Shown here one piece after another: positions 1 through 7,467 of a stretch of 15,210 nt of DNA; within the stretch, counting starts at the first letter, position 1; each line of letters starts with the position of its first letter. This DNA is from Prevotellaceae bacterium UBA2718 (GTDB lineage Bacteria; Bacteroidota; Bacteroidia; Bacteroidales; Bacteroidaceae), in contig DEKQ01000163.1 of the NCBI GenBank assembly GCA_002353975.1, positions 17,804-33,013 on the forward strand, written 5' to 3'. The position numbers and the translations under genes are program-made. The notes below the pieces were generated by a model that searched no databases, was not told the origin of the DNA, and worked only from the letters and a program-made list of their open reading frames with translations.

Positions 1-515
1 ATGTATTGGCTCATCAGGAGCGATGAGCGCATCATCTCATGGGCCGTCAGGCCGCGCCGAACGGTGAATGCCTTGTTGAGGCGAACGAGCTTTTTTATCC
101 ACGGATAGATGAGCAGGTTGTCGCCGATGCCTATCTCGCAGGTGCGGTCAAAGCCGTTCTGATAGAGCAGAAGGTCAAGATAGGCCGAGTCGAGCACTAT
201 GTCGCGGTGGTTGGAGACAAAGAGATGACAGCGTGCCTTGTCCATATCGCTGGGGAAACCGAAGGTGAGACCGTTGGTGCAACGCCATACGGAGAGCTGC
301 ACTACGGGCTTCATGAAGCGTATCTGGAAGTCCTGCGCGGTCTTGACACCCTTGAAGCGACGCCGCAGCAGGCTGTGAAGCAGGCGCTTGGGCAGTACGG
401 GAACAAAGCTTCGCATGACAAGATTGAACTGGCGGTCAGCGAGAAGCTCCTCAAAGACTACAGGTATCTCGTCTTCGTTATACGGTCGTATTTCGTCAAA
501 CTCGTTAATATCCAT
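1..515 (-). CDS. lysophospholipid (1-acylglycerol-3-phosphate-like) acyltransferase, partial
   Basis: This is the N-terminal 171 residues of a glycerolipid acyltransferase; the C-terminus lies beyond the left edge. Translation begins MDINEFDEIRPYNEDEIP. The acyltransferase block SNHRDIVLDS is at about residues 101-110. Such enzymes transfer an acyl chain to a lysophospholipid or lysophosphatidate at the inner membrane. In the classical HX4D motif, His and Asp are four residues apart. Here His103 is followed by Asp105 and Asp109, so spacing is H-x5-D or H-x-D; from memory NHRDxxxDS is the usual form in Bacteroidetes members. The second substrate motif is not in the window. The ATG at 515 fits the family N-terminus, and no other in-frame ATG lies just upstream. 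The gene is on the same strand as trpB but beyond a strong terminator, so it probably has its own promoter, which I could not identify. Exact acyl acceptor is unknown. Confidence 0.85.
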   Translation of the reverse strand, partial: MDINEFDEIRPYNEDEIPVVFEELLADRQFNLVMRSFVPVLPKRLLHSLLRRRFKGVKTAQDFQIRFMKPVVQLSVWRCTNGLTFGFPSDMDKARCHLFVSNHRDIVLDSAYLDLLLYQNGFDRTCEIGIGDNLLIYPWIKKLVRLNKAFTVRRGLTAHEMMRSSLLMSQY

Positions 516-558
516 GCTGTATTTGGTTAAGGGATGAGAGATGATGGTTGTCTGAAAC

Positions 559-599
559 AAAAAAGGTTGAAGAGCATAAGGCTTACGCTCTTCAACCTT
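559..599 (-). terminator. intrinsic terminator downstream of trpB
   Basis: A 13-bp perfect inverted repeat (left arm 563-575, right arm 587-599) encloses an 11-nt loop. Read on the minus strand, the stem ends in CAACCTT and runs straight into a T-rich tract (TTTTGTTT). It begins 17 bases after the trpB stop codon. It most likely ends the long minus-strand transcript and insulates it from the acyltransferase gene. The other side also has some T residues (600-610), but no plus-strand gene would need termination here. Confidence 0.9.
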
Positions 600-616
600 C
601 TTGTCTTATTTCATGC

Positions 617-1984
617 TTATGCTTTTACTTGTGGCAGCTTAGCGAGGGCTGCTGCAATCTCCTCGTCGGTAGGAATGTAGTCGTTCATCGTGCCCTCGTT
701 GAAGTTCTTGTAGGCATAGAGATCGAAGTATCCGGTGCCTGAGAGGTTGAAGACGATAGTCTTCTCCTCGCCTGTCTCCTTGCACTTCAGTGCCTCGTCA
801 ATGGCGCAGCGGATGGCGTGTGACGACTCTGGGGCTGGCAGTATGCCTTCTGCACGTGCAAACTGTACGGCGGCGCTGAAGACGCTGGTCTGTTCGTATG
901 CACGAGCTTCCATCAATCCCTCATCATAAAGCTCAGAGAGGATAGGGCTCATGCCGTGGAAGCGCAGGCCGCCTGCGTGGTTGGCACTTGGGATGAACTG
1001 GCTGCCCAGGGTGTACATCTTGGCAAGTGGGCAAATCATACCGGTGTCGCAGAAGTCGTAGGCGTACTTACCACGGGTGAATGACGGGCAGGAAGCCGGC
1101 TCTACACCGATAATCTTATAGTCAGCCTCACCGCGAAGCATCTCGCCCATGAATGGAGAGACGAAGCCACCGAGGTTGGAACCGCCTCCGGTGCAGCCTA
1201 TGAGGATGTCGGGTTTGATGCCAAACTTCTTCAGCGCAGTCTGCGTCTCAAGACCTATCACAGTCTGATGCAGCAGCACCTGATTGAGCACTGAGCCCAG
1301 AACGTAGCGATAACCCTCTGTTGAGGTAGCTACCTCTACGGCCTCGGAGATGGCGCAACCGAGGGAACCGGTGGTGCCGGGGTGCTCAGCAAGTATCTTG
1401 CGACCTACGTTAGTGGTGTCGCTTGGCGATGGGATGATGCTGGCTCCGTAGGTGTTGATGACCTCACGACGGAACGGCTTCTGCTCGTAGGAGACCTTTA
1501 CCATAAAAACCTTGCAGTCTATTCCGAAGTATTGGCACGCCATGGAGAGGGCTGTGCCCCACTGTCCGGCGCCGGTCTCGGTTGTAACACCCTTCAGGCC
1601 CTGTGCCTTGGCGTAGTATGCCTGTGCGATGGCGGAGTTGAGTTTGTGGGAGCCGGAAGTGTTGTTACCCTCGAACTTGTAGAAGATTTTTGCCGGAGTA
1701 TCAAGTGCCTTCTCCAGGAATTCTGCGTGAACCAGCGGACTGGGGCGGAACATACGGTAGAAGTTGAGCACCTCTTCGGGGATGTCAATCCACTTTGTGT
1801 CGTTGTCAAGTTCCTGCTTTATGAGCTCGGTGCAGAAGATTGGCTGCATCTCTTCAAGTGTCAGAGGCTTTCCCGTGCCTGGGTTGAGCAGTGGTGCGGG
1901 CTTTGTCTTCATGTCTGCGCGCACGTTATACCACTGTGTTGGTACCTCATTCTCGGCGAGGTAGATTTTGTAAGGGATTTTCAT
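617..1984 (-). CDS. trpB: TrpB2-type tryptophan synthase beta chain (stand-alone)
   Basis: PLP-dependent enzyme that condenses indole with L-serine to give L-tryptophan, in the cytosol. At 455 residues it is longer than a typical TrpB1 (about 400). The long N-terminal region (PYKIYLAENEVPTQWYN) is typical of the TrpB2/TrpB-like family. Visible active-site elements are the Schiff-base lysine K114 in SGSHKLNSA, the catalytic-type glutamate E136 in ETGAGQWG, and the phosphate-binding GGGSN loop at 266-270. No trpA or other trp gene is in the window, so it may act as an indole-salvage enzyme or serve a dispersed pathway; this is inference. It follows ddl after 78 bases in which I see no clear promoter, and is closed by the terminator at 559-599. 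Start is the ATG at 1984. A related PLP serine deaminase activity cannot be excluded from sequence alone. Confidence 0.93.
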   Translation of the reverse strand: MKIPYKIYLAENEVPTQWYNVRADMKTKPAPLLNPGTGKPLTLEEMQPIFCTELIKQELDNDTKWIDIPEEVLNFYRMFRPSPLVHAEFLEKALDTPAKIFYKFEGNNTSGSHKLNSAIAQAYYAKAQGLKGVTTETGAGQWGTALSMACQYFGIDCKVFMVKVSYEQKPFRREVINTYGASIIPSPSDTTNVGRKILAEHPGTTGSLGCAISEAVEVATSTEGYRYVLGSVLNQVLLHQTVIGLETQTALKKFGIKPDILIGCTGGGSNLGGFVSPFMGEMLRGEADYKIIGVEPASCPSFTRGKYAYDFCDTGMICPLAKMYTLGSQFIPSANHAGGLRFHGMSPILSELYDEGLMEARAYEQTSVFSAAVQFARAEGILPAPESSHAIRCAIDEALKCKETGEEKTIVFNLSGTGYFDLYAYKNFNEGTMNDYIPTDEEIAAALAKLPQVKA

Positions 1985-2062
1985 AATTTCTTATAGTCTT
2001 GGGTTTGTGAGTAGTTTTTATTCTGTCTCTGCGGTCTCTCCCTGTTTCTTTTCGCCTCTTTG

Positions 2063-3055
2063 CTATCCTATCTGGTTCTCTACGATGTCTGCCAGCACGT
2101 CGCCCATGCTCAGTCCCGCTGCCTTTACCTGCTGTGGGATGAAGGATGTCGCTGTCATGCCAGGAGTGGTGTTGATTTCAAGGACGTTGATCTTGTCGGT
2201 GCCGTCGGCTGTCTTGCTGATGATATAATCTACGCGGATGATGCCGTTGGCGTGCAGGATGTCGTAGATGGCGCTCGTAATTTTCGCAAGACGCGATGCT
2301 ACATCTGCTGAAAGGCGTGCCGGAGTAATCTCTTCTACCTGACCGTTGTACTTGGCGTCATAGTCGAAGAACTCGTTCTGGGTGACCACCTCAGTGGCTG
2401 GGAAGACCACGGACTTCTCTTTTGTCTTGTATATGCCCTGCGTTACCTCTGTGCCGTCAAGGAATGCTTCAATCATTACCGTGTTGCTCTCGCCGAGAGC
2501 CAGCTCGAGTGCCTTTGGCATATCAGCGAAACTCTTTACCTTGCTGACACCGAAGCTGCTGCCGTCAGCCGCAGGTTTCACGAAGCATGGATAGCCGACG
2601 GTCTGCTGTATGCTCTCGTCGGTAATGCTGTTCTCGTCGCCTTTGCGCACCAGTATGCTGTCTGCAACGCTGATGCCGAAGGAACGGAGGTAGTTATTAA
2701 GGGCGAATTTGTCGAAGGTCAGAGCCTCTACGAGCACGCTGCTGGTGGAGTAGGGCAGGCCTATAAGGTCGAAATAGCCCTGCAGCTGTCCCGTCTCACC
2801 AGGTGTGCCGTGGATGGTGATATAGGCGTAGTCGAATGTTTTCTTTTCGCCATTGACGGTGAAGGAGAAGTCATTCTTGTCGATGTCGGCGGTACTTCCG
2901 TCTGACAGATTGACATGCCAGTCGCCTTTTTTCAAATCTACCACATAGCAGTCGTACTGCTCCTTGTGGAAGAACGAATAGATGCCGGCGCCAGAACGTA
3001 GTGAGACGTCATGCTCGGAGGAGTCTCCTCCGCAGATTATTGCTATTCTTTTCAT
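2063..3055 (-). CDS. ddl: D-alanine--D-alanine ligase
   Basis: ATP-grasp ligase that joins two D-alanines for the peptidoglycan precursor pentapeptide, in the cytosol. The 330-residue protein begins MKRIAIICGGDSSEHDVSLR, the family's N-terminal substrate-binding start. It then shows the HGTPGETGQLQG loop at about 82-93, the VKPAADGSSFGVSKV ATP-binding segment at about 159-173, and the metal-ligand region VLEINTTPGMT at about 291-301. GETG replaces the more usual GEDG, a mild change. The reading frame stays open upstream to 3232. The ATG at 3055 was chosen because it matches the family N-terminus and avoids a 160-base overlap with the upstream gene. It lies 17 bases after that gene's stop. There is no Shine-Dalgarno; the spacer is A-rich (AACAACAACAAAACTAAC). 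Confidence 0.96.
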   Translation of the reverse strand: MKRIAIICGGDSSEHDVSLRSGAGIYSFFHKEQYDCYVVDLKKGDWHVNLSDGSTADIDKNDFSFTVNGEKKTFDYAYITIHGTPGETGQLQGYFDLIGLPYSTSSVLVEALTFDKFALNNYLRSFGISVADSILVRKGDENSITDESIQQTVGYPCFVKPAADGSSFGVSKVKSFADMPKALELALGESNTVMIEAFLDGTEVTQGIYKTKEKSVVFPATEVVTQNEFFDYDAKYNGQVEEITPARLSADVASRLAKITSAIYDILHANGIIRVDYIISKTADGTDKINVLEINTTPGMTATSFIPQQVKAAGLSMGDVLADIVENQIG

Positions 3056-3072
3056 TGTTAGTTTTGTTGTTG

Positions 3073-4167
3073 TTACTCTATCGTGTTGCGGGTGGTGCCG
3101 CCTACATAGCCTTCCCACTTCTCTATCAGTTGCCTGAAGTCCTCGGGCCACTCGCTTGTGAAGTCCATCTGCTGCCCTGTCGTGGGGTGTACGAAGCCCA
3201 ATGTCTTGGCGTGCAGAGCCTGCCGGGGGCATGTCTTGAAGCAGTTGCTGATGAAGGCTTTGTACTTTGAGCTGCGCTCGCCACGCAGTATCTCGGTGCC
3301 ACCGTAGGTCTCATCGCCGAAGAGAGGGTGTCCGATGTGCTTCATGTGGGCACGTATCTGGTGGGTGCGCCCTGTCTCAAGGATGCATTCCACGAGTGTT
3401 ACATACCCGAATTTCTCTATCACACGCCAGTGGGTGACGGCCTCTTTGCCTATGCCGGAGTCCGGCGGCATGACCGTCATGCGCAGTCTGTCCTTGGGAT
3501 CGCGGGTGATGTTGCCATCAATGCGTCCCTCGTCTTCCGCGAAATGACCCCATACCAGGCAGTGATAGGAGCGGTGCGTGTCGTGAACGAAGAACTGTTT
3601 GCCCAGGTTTGTCTTTGCCTCGGGCGTCTTTGCCACCACGAGCAGCCCGCTGGTGTCTTTGTCTATGCGGTGTACCAGACCTACCTCCGGCGAGTTAGGG
3701 TCAAACGTCGGCACGTCCTTCATGTGCCACGCCACGGCGTTGATGAGGGTTCCGTGGAAGTTCCCTGCTCCGGGATGAACCACCATGCCTGCCGGTTTGT
3801 TGACTACCATAAGCTCTTCGTCCTCATAGACTATATCCAACGGTATGTCTTCAGGGTAGATTGTGCTGTCATGCTTGGGCATGCTGAGCATCAGGGTAAT
3901 GATGTCACCGGGCCGAACCTTGTAGTTGCTCTTCACCGGGCGGCCGTTTACGCGGATGCATCCTGCCTCTGCCGCCGTCTGAATGCGGTTGCGTGAGGAG
4001 TGTACCATGCGCTCGAAGAGGTATTTGTCAATGCGCACGGGCACCTGTCCCGCATCTACGACACAGCGGAAGTGCTCATATTCCGATGCCGTTTCATCGG
4101 TAAGCTCGTCGCTTTCCGTCAGGAACTGCGGCTCCTCGTCCATATATAGCTGCTCACTGTCCGTCAT
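3073..4167 (-). CDS. rluD: RluA/RluD-family 23S rRNA pseudouridine synthase
   Basis: Converts specific uridines to pseudouridine, most likely in 23S rRNA. The 364-residue protein has an acidic N-terminal extension (about 1-33), an S4 RNA-binding domain (about 44-100, with RIDKYLFERM and IRVNGRPVKSNYKVRPGD), and then the RluA-type catalytic domain. The catalytic aspartate is D169 in HRIDKDTSGLL. VVNKPAGMVVHPG (about 121-133) and ETGRTHQIRAH are further family motifs. An S4 plus RluA layout is closest to RluD, although members with other specificities share it, so the target site is not certain. Its ATG lies one base after the TGA of the PASTA gene, which suggests translational coupling. The stop is 17 bases before ddl. 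Confidence 0.92.
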   Translation of the reverse strand: MTDSEQLYMDEEPQFLTESDELTDETASEYEHFRCVVDAGQVPVRIDKYLFERMVHSSRNRIQTAAEAGCIRVNGRPVKSNYKVRPGDIITLMLSMPKHDSTIYPEDIPLDIVYEDEELMVVNKPAGMVVHPGAGNFHGTLINAVAWHMKDVPTFDPNSPEVGLVHRIDKDTSGLLVVAKTPEAKTNLGKQFFVHDTHRSYHCLVWGHFAEDEGRIDGNITRDPKDRLRMTVMPPDSGIGKEAVTHWRVIEKFGYVTLVECILETGRTHQIRAHMKHIGHPLFGDETYGGTEILRGERSSKYKAFISNCFKTCPRQALHAKTLGFVHPTTGQQMDFTSEWPEDFRQLIEKWEGYVGGTTRNTIE

Positions 4168-4168
4168 A

Positions 4169-4921
4169 TCACTCTACGATCTCAAAGTCATCGCCGTTAT
4201 TAGGAGCGGTGCTGCCGCCTGTAGTATGGCCTTCGCTTTCGCTTCCCACAGTGCTGCTTTTGCTCTCGCTGCTGCTTTCAACGCCTTCAATGTCATCTCC
4301 ATAGAATGATACATCCTCATACTCATCGCGTGGCAGGTCTGTCACATAGATGGAATCGGAGGCATCACGCTGTCCGTTGCCCACTTGTATCACCAGTTTC
4401 GCCTCTATGGGCAGGCGCTGACCGGAGGCTACGTTGCGTCCATTGAACAGTACACCATACACCCAGTCCTTCTCGCCGGGGATGTATTGCGGCTCTCCGA
4501 TTTTGAATCCCTTTGACCTCAGCTTGGCAACAGCCTCGCGATAGGAGCTGTTGTCAATGATGTCAGGCAGTGACACCGTAGGCGTGTTGATGGCATTGAT
4601 GGTGAGATAGACGGTGCGTCCGCTCTTGACAAACGTGCCCGGAGCCGGTATCTGCTCCAAGACGGTGCCCGGAGCAAGAGTCTTGATGTAGCCGGTGTCG
4701 GACACTACTATAACCAGACCCAGCTCTTCTGCAACGTCCATCGCATTCTCGATAGGTATGTTGCGCAGGTTAGGCACGGCGATACTCTCTCCGTGGTGCG
4801 TGTAGTAGTTCAGCCCTATTTGTGCCGCTACTACTACCAGTACCACAAAGAGACACATTGCGAGGATGTTTCCCCACAGGTATCTGCCTGTCAGCTTCTT
4901 GAAAAATTCGGTCGGCGTCAA
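4169..4921 (-). CDS. PASTA-domain membrane protein
   Basis: This 250-residue protein has a short cytoplasmic N-terminus, one membrane segment (about 17-37, NILAMCLFVVLVVVAAQIGL), and two extracytoplasmic PASTA-like repeats. The repeats are at about 47-111 (VPNLRNIPIENA, then IPAPGTFVKSGRTVYLTIN) and 115-180 (VSLPDIIDNSSYREAVAKL). The C-terminal tail from about 185 is acidic and rich in Ser and Gly. PASTA domains bind peptidoglycan or muropeptides in kinases and penicillin-binding proteins. There is no kinase or transpeptidase domain here, so its role is unknown beyond a likely cell-wall link, which fits its place before ddl. The only plausible start is TTG at 4921: the frame is closed upstream by a TAG inside the isomerase gene and has no ATG between. 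It begins 34 bases after the kduI stop. Confidence 0.88.
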   Translation of the reverse strand: MTPTEFFKKLTGRYLWGNILAMCLFVVLVVVAAQIGLNYYTHHGESIAVPNLRNIPIENAMDVAEELGLVIVVSDTGYIKTLAPGTVLEQIPAPGTFVKSGRTVYLTINAINTPTVSLPDIIDNSSYREAVAKLRSKGFKIGEPQYIPGEKDWVYGVLFNGRNVASGQRLPIEAKLVIQVGNGQRDASDSIYVTDLPRDEYEDVSFYGDDIEGVESSSESKSSTVGSESEGHTTGGSTAPNNGDDFEIVE

Positions 4922-4955
4922 ATGAATGGAGTTCTTAGGAGCGTGTGTGAGCGAC

Positions 4956-5951
4956 TTATCTGATGTCTATAACAGGGATATTGTCCTTGTCATTATAGTA
5001 CAGGTTCTCGCCTGCCATGCCCCAGATGAAGGTGTAATAATATGTTCCGGCAGCGGCGTGCATGGACCATTCGGGCGACATGATAGCCTGTTCGTTGTGC
5101 AGCCATACGTTGCGGCTCTCCTGTGGCTCTCCCATTACATGGTCAATGGTCTGTCCCTCGGGCAGGTTGAAGTAGTAATAAGCCTCAATTCTGCGGCCAT
5201 GAGTGTGAGGCGGCATGGTGTTCCATACGGCTCCGGGGTTGAGCTGGGTGAGTCCGAGCTGCAGCTGGCATGGGCCTTCCTCAAGCACATCATTGACGAT
5301 AAGCTTATATACGGTGCGGCTGTTAGCCTCTTCCACGGTGCCTACGGGACCCCATACGGCTGCCTTCAGCGAACCCTTGCGGCCATCGAGTGTGATCCAC
5401 TGGGTCTTATAGTGCTGGTGTGCGGTGGCTGAATTGAGGTAGAACTTGGCTGGCTTGGAGGCATCCTTGCTCTTGAACTCAACGACTTTGTTCACGTCTT
5501 TGCCCTTGCCGATGTGGCCGCGACCTACGTAGAGAGCCTCTTTGGGTGACAGGGCATACTCCTTTCCATCTACTATCACGATGCCATCGCCCTGTCCGCA
5601 GTTCACGATACCTATCTCGCGGTTGTAGAGGAAGTACTTCTCAGTGATTGTCTTATCAACATCCAGTCCCAGTTCCCAGAAGTTTTCCAGCTTCAGGGTT
5701 TTGGTAACAGGCATTGCGCCACCAAAGATGAAACGGTCATAGTGGGAGTAAGTGAGCAGGATAGAGTCGGCCTCCATCACCTTTTCCATTACGAAACGGC
5801 TGCGCAGGGTCTTCGTGTCATACGTCTTAACGTCCTGCGGATGACATGCTGTCTGGAATTTTACGTGCTGACAGCCTACGAAGCGGTCAGCCTCCTGGGC
5901 GTTGGCAGTAAGTGCCAGAGCCACTAATGCGAGTGAAAGTATTCTTTTCAT
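4956..5951 (-). CDS. kduI: secreted KduI-type 5-keto-4-deoxyuronate isomerase
   Basis: KduI interconverts 5-keto-4-deoxyuronate (from spontaneous opening of unsaturated uronic acids made by pectate or glycosaminoglycan lyases) and 2,5-diketo-3-deoxygluconate. The protein has 331 residues. Metal ligands are visible as H249, H251, E256 and H298 (MPPHTHGRRIEAYYYF and SPEWSMHAAAG). Their spacing equals that of the E. coli enzyme (H196, H198, E203, H245 as I recall), with a constant offset of 53. E. coli KduI has 278 residues, so the whole length difference lies N-terminal to the metal site. The N-terminus is a clear type I signal peptide, MKRILSLALVALALTANA followed by QE, so the mature enzyme should be periplasmic or exported. 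Classical KduI is cytoplasmic. It sits 12 bases after the IIC permease gene, which indicates co-expression. The fold and active site are well supported; the location is inferred from the signal peptide. Confidence 0.93.
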   Translation of the reverse strand: MKRILSLALVALALTANAQEADRFVGCQHVKFQTACHPQDVKTYDTKTLRSRFVMEKVMEADSILLTYSHYDRFIFGGAMPVTKTLKLENFWELGLDVDKTITEKYFLYNREIGIVNCGQGDGIVIVDGKEYALSPKEALYVGRGHIGKGKDVNKVVEFKSKDASKPAKFYLNSATAHQHYKTQWITLDGRKGSLKAAVWGPVGTVEEANSRTVYKLIVNDVLEEGPCQLQLGLTQLNPGAVWNTMPPHTHGRRIEAYYYFNLPEGQTIDHVMGEPQESRNVWLHNEQAIMSPEWSMHAAAGTYYYTFIWGMAGENLYYNDKDNIPVIDIR

Positions 5952-5963
5952 TGTTGTATAGTA

Positions 5964-7343
5964 TTATGATTTCTTGTTTATTCTCATTCTGTTCCATGCC
6001 ACGAGGGCTATCGTCAGGAGCGTCAGCAGGCCTGCGCCAATGTAGCTCATATACTTTATAAATGCGTAGATGAGCGTTGAGAGCGGGCTTGATGCAAAGT
6101 CAAGCGCACCTGCCTGGAAGCCTGCAGGCACCTGAACGGTCTTGTCGTCAGGGTGTACCTGAGCAACTGCATGAGCCGCACTGGTGAAGTCTCCTGCCAT
6201 CCATGTAACGAAATACAGGCCGATTGCCATTACCACCAGACCCACGATGAATGAGCGGAGCACGTTGCCGTTGGTGTATGGCAGTACCATTACGAACACG
6301 TAGAACATTCCGGCGAGCGATGCGAGGGGCAGGAATTGGTTGCCGGGCAGCACCACAGCCAGTATCAGTGTAACGGGAATGAGGAGCAATGACACTACGA
6401 GAGTCGTAGGATGGCCGATGACGAGGGCGGGCGACATGCCGATATACAGTTCCTTGTCCTCGCCAAACTTCTTGGCAATGAGCTCCTTCGTAGCCTCTGC
6501 TATAGGCTTCAGACCCTCGATGAAGAGGCTGGTGATGCGTGGAATGAGTTCCATTACGGCTCCCATCTTGATGCCAATCTGCAGGGTTGTGGGTATGCGG
6601 TCAACCATTTCTGCCCAGTCCTTACATGCCAGGCAGCCGATGATGATGCCTATGAGCACTCCGAGGAAGAGCGGTTCGCCGAAGAGACCGAACTTCTTCT
6701 TCATGCCCTCAGAGTCGATATTCACCTTGTTGATGCCGGGAATATAGTCTAATACCTTATTTATTATAACGGCAAACGGCATGAAGCCCTGGCAGAATGG
6801 CTGCGGTATTGAGATACCGTCCATGCCAGGATAGAAGCTCTGGAAGCGTTTCGCCGTGAGGTCTGCCAGCACCAACGTAATGATATAGCAGATGATAGCG
6901 GCGAAGAAACCCCATGCTATGCTGTCAGTCATGAAGTATATCACGGCTCCGATGAATGCGAAGTGCCAGTAGTTCCACAGGTCTATGTTCACTGTGCGGG
7001 TGCAACCGATGAGCAACAGCAGCAGATTTACGCCCAGACACACGGGAATGATGAATGAGCCGACAAGGGTATTGTAGGCTACCGACGCTGCTGCAGGCCA
7101 GCCCATGTCAAACACTTGCAACTTGAGGTCATAGATTTCCACCACTTTGGACAGTGCCGGTGACATGGTGTCCACAAGGAGTGCCGTGATGATGCTCAGT
7201 CCTACGAAACCTACACCTACGTATAGGCCGCTCTTCAGAGCCTTTGAGAAGTTGATGCCGATGCACACACCGAGGATGGTGAAGATGATAGGCATCATGA
7301 CTGCGGCGCCAAGGCCGATGATGTAAGAGAATACAGTTTCCAT
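5964..7343 (-). CDS. PTS galactitol-family (GatC-like) IIC permease
   Basis: This integral membrane protein has 459 residues and many hydrophobic segments. It resembles EIIC-Gat proteins throughout: MMPIIFTILGVCIGINFSKAL near the start, FYPGMDGISIPQPFCQGF and IPGINKVNIDSEGMKKKFGLFGEP in the middle, MELIPRITSLFIEGL, the conserved GHP in SPALVIGHPTTL, and LPGNQFLPLASLAG towards the end. In the classical system, IIC imports a sugar that IIB phosphorylates. No IIA, IIB, HPr or EI gene is in the window, and no such domain is fused to it. It may use partners encoded elsewhere or act as a PTS-independent uptake carrier. The substrate is unknown; its neighbour kduI suggests a uronate derivative rather than galactitol, which is inference. 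It is preceded by a 124-base leader with tandem repeats and an A-rich, Shine-Dalgarno-free start region. Confidence 0.9.
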   Translation of the reverse strand: METVFSYIIGLGAAVMMPIIFTILGVCIGINFSKALKSGLYVGVGFVGLSIITALLVDTMSPALSKVVEIYDLKLQVFDMGWPAAASVAYNTLVGSFIIPVCLGVNLLLLLIGCTRTVNIDLWNYWHFAFIGAVIYFMTDSIAWGFFAAIICYIITLVLADLTAKRFQSFYPGMDGISIPQPFCQGFMPFAVIINKVLDYIPGINKVNIDSEGMKKKFGLFGEPLFLGVLIGIIIGCLACKDWAEMVDRIPTTLQIGIKMGAVMELIPRITSLFIEGLKPIAEATKELIAKKFGEDKELYIGMSPALVIGHPTTLVVSLLLIPVTLILAVVLPGNQFLPLASLAGMFYVFVMVLPYTNGNVLRSFIVGLVVMAIGLYFVTWMAGDFTSAAHAVAQVHPDDKTVQVPAGFQAGALDFASSPLSTLIYAFIKYMSYIGAGLLTLLTIALVAWNRMRINKKS

Positions 7344-7362
7344 TATTGTTTGTTTAGTTAGT

Positions 7363-7467
7363 TTGTTATGCTATGCTTTTTTGAGTAAACCGTTTGTTTT
7401 GCTATGTTTTTTGGGGTAAACCGTTTGTTTTGTTTACTTGTTTTGTTCTGTTTTTGGGGTAAACTGT
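7363..7467 (-). repeat. three tandem imperfect repeat units (31, 31, 43 bp) in the IIC leader
   Basis: Read on the minus strand, the units occupy 7467-7425, 7424-7394 and 7393-7363. Each begins ACRGTTTACYC, is followed by an A-rich stretch, and ends AACAA. The first unit carries 12 extra bases including GTAAACAAAAC. At each unit boundary the sequence forms a short palindrome, plus-strand GTAAAC-N-GTTT, at 7385, 7416 and 7459. These are 31 and 43 bases apart, close to three and four helical turns. The array fills almost the whole gap between the DUF4861 stop codon and the permease start. It could be a set of operators, or simply a slipped-strand repeat. Confidence 0.85.

Noticed and set aside
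39..530. 163-codon plus-strand frame at the left edge
   Set aside because: The minus strand carries the acyltransferase with SNHRDIVLDS, so this frame is its shadow.
1985..2062. Possible riboswitch or leader controlling trpB
   Set aside because: The 78-base gap shows no strong stem, Trp-codon leader peptide or terminator that I could find.
3056..3232. Upstream extension of the ddl reading frame (59 more residues)
   Set aside because: It overlaps the rluD-type gene by 160 bases, is rich in Arg and His in the way of an out-of-frame shadow, and the ATG at 3055 gives the exact family N-terminus.
5952..5963. Possible promoter between the IIC and kduI genes
   Set aside because: Only 12 bases separate them and no TAnnTTTG is seen; co-transcription is simpler.
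7363..7467. Possible CRISPR array
   Set aside because: The units are directly adjacent with no unique spacers, are imperfect, and number only three; no cas gene is near.
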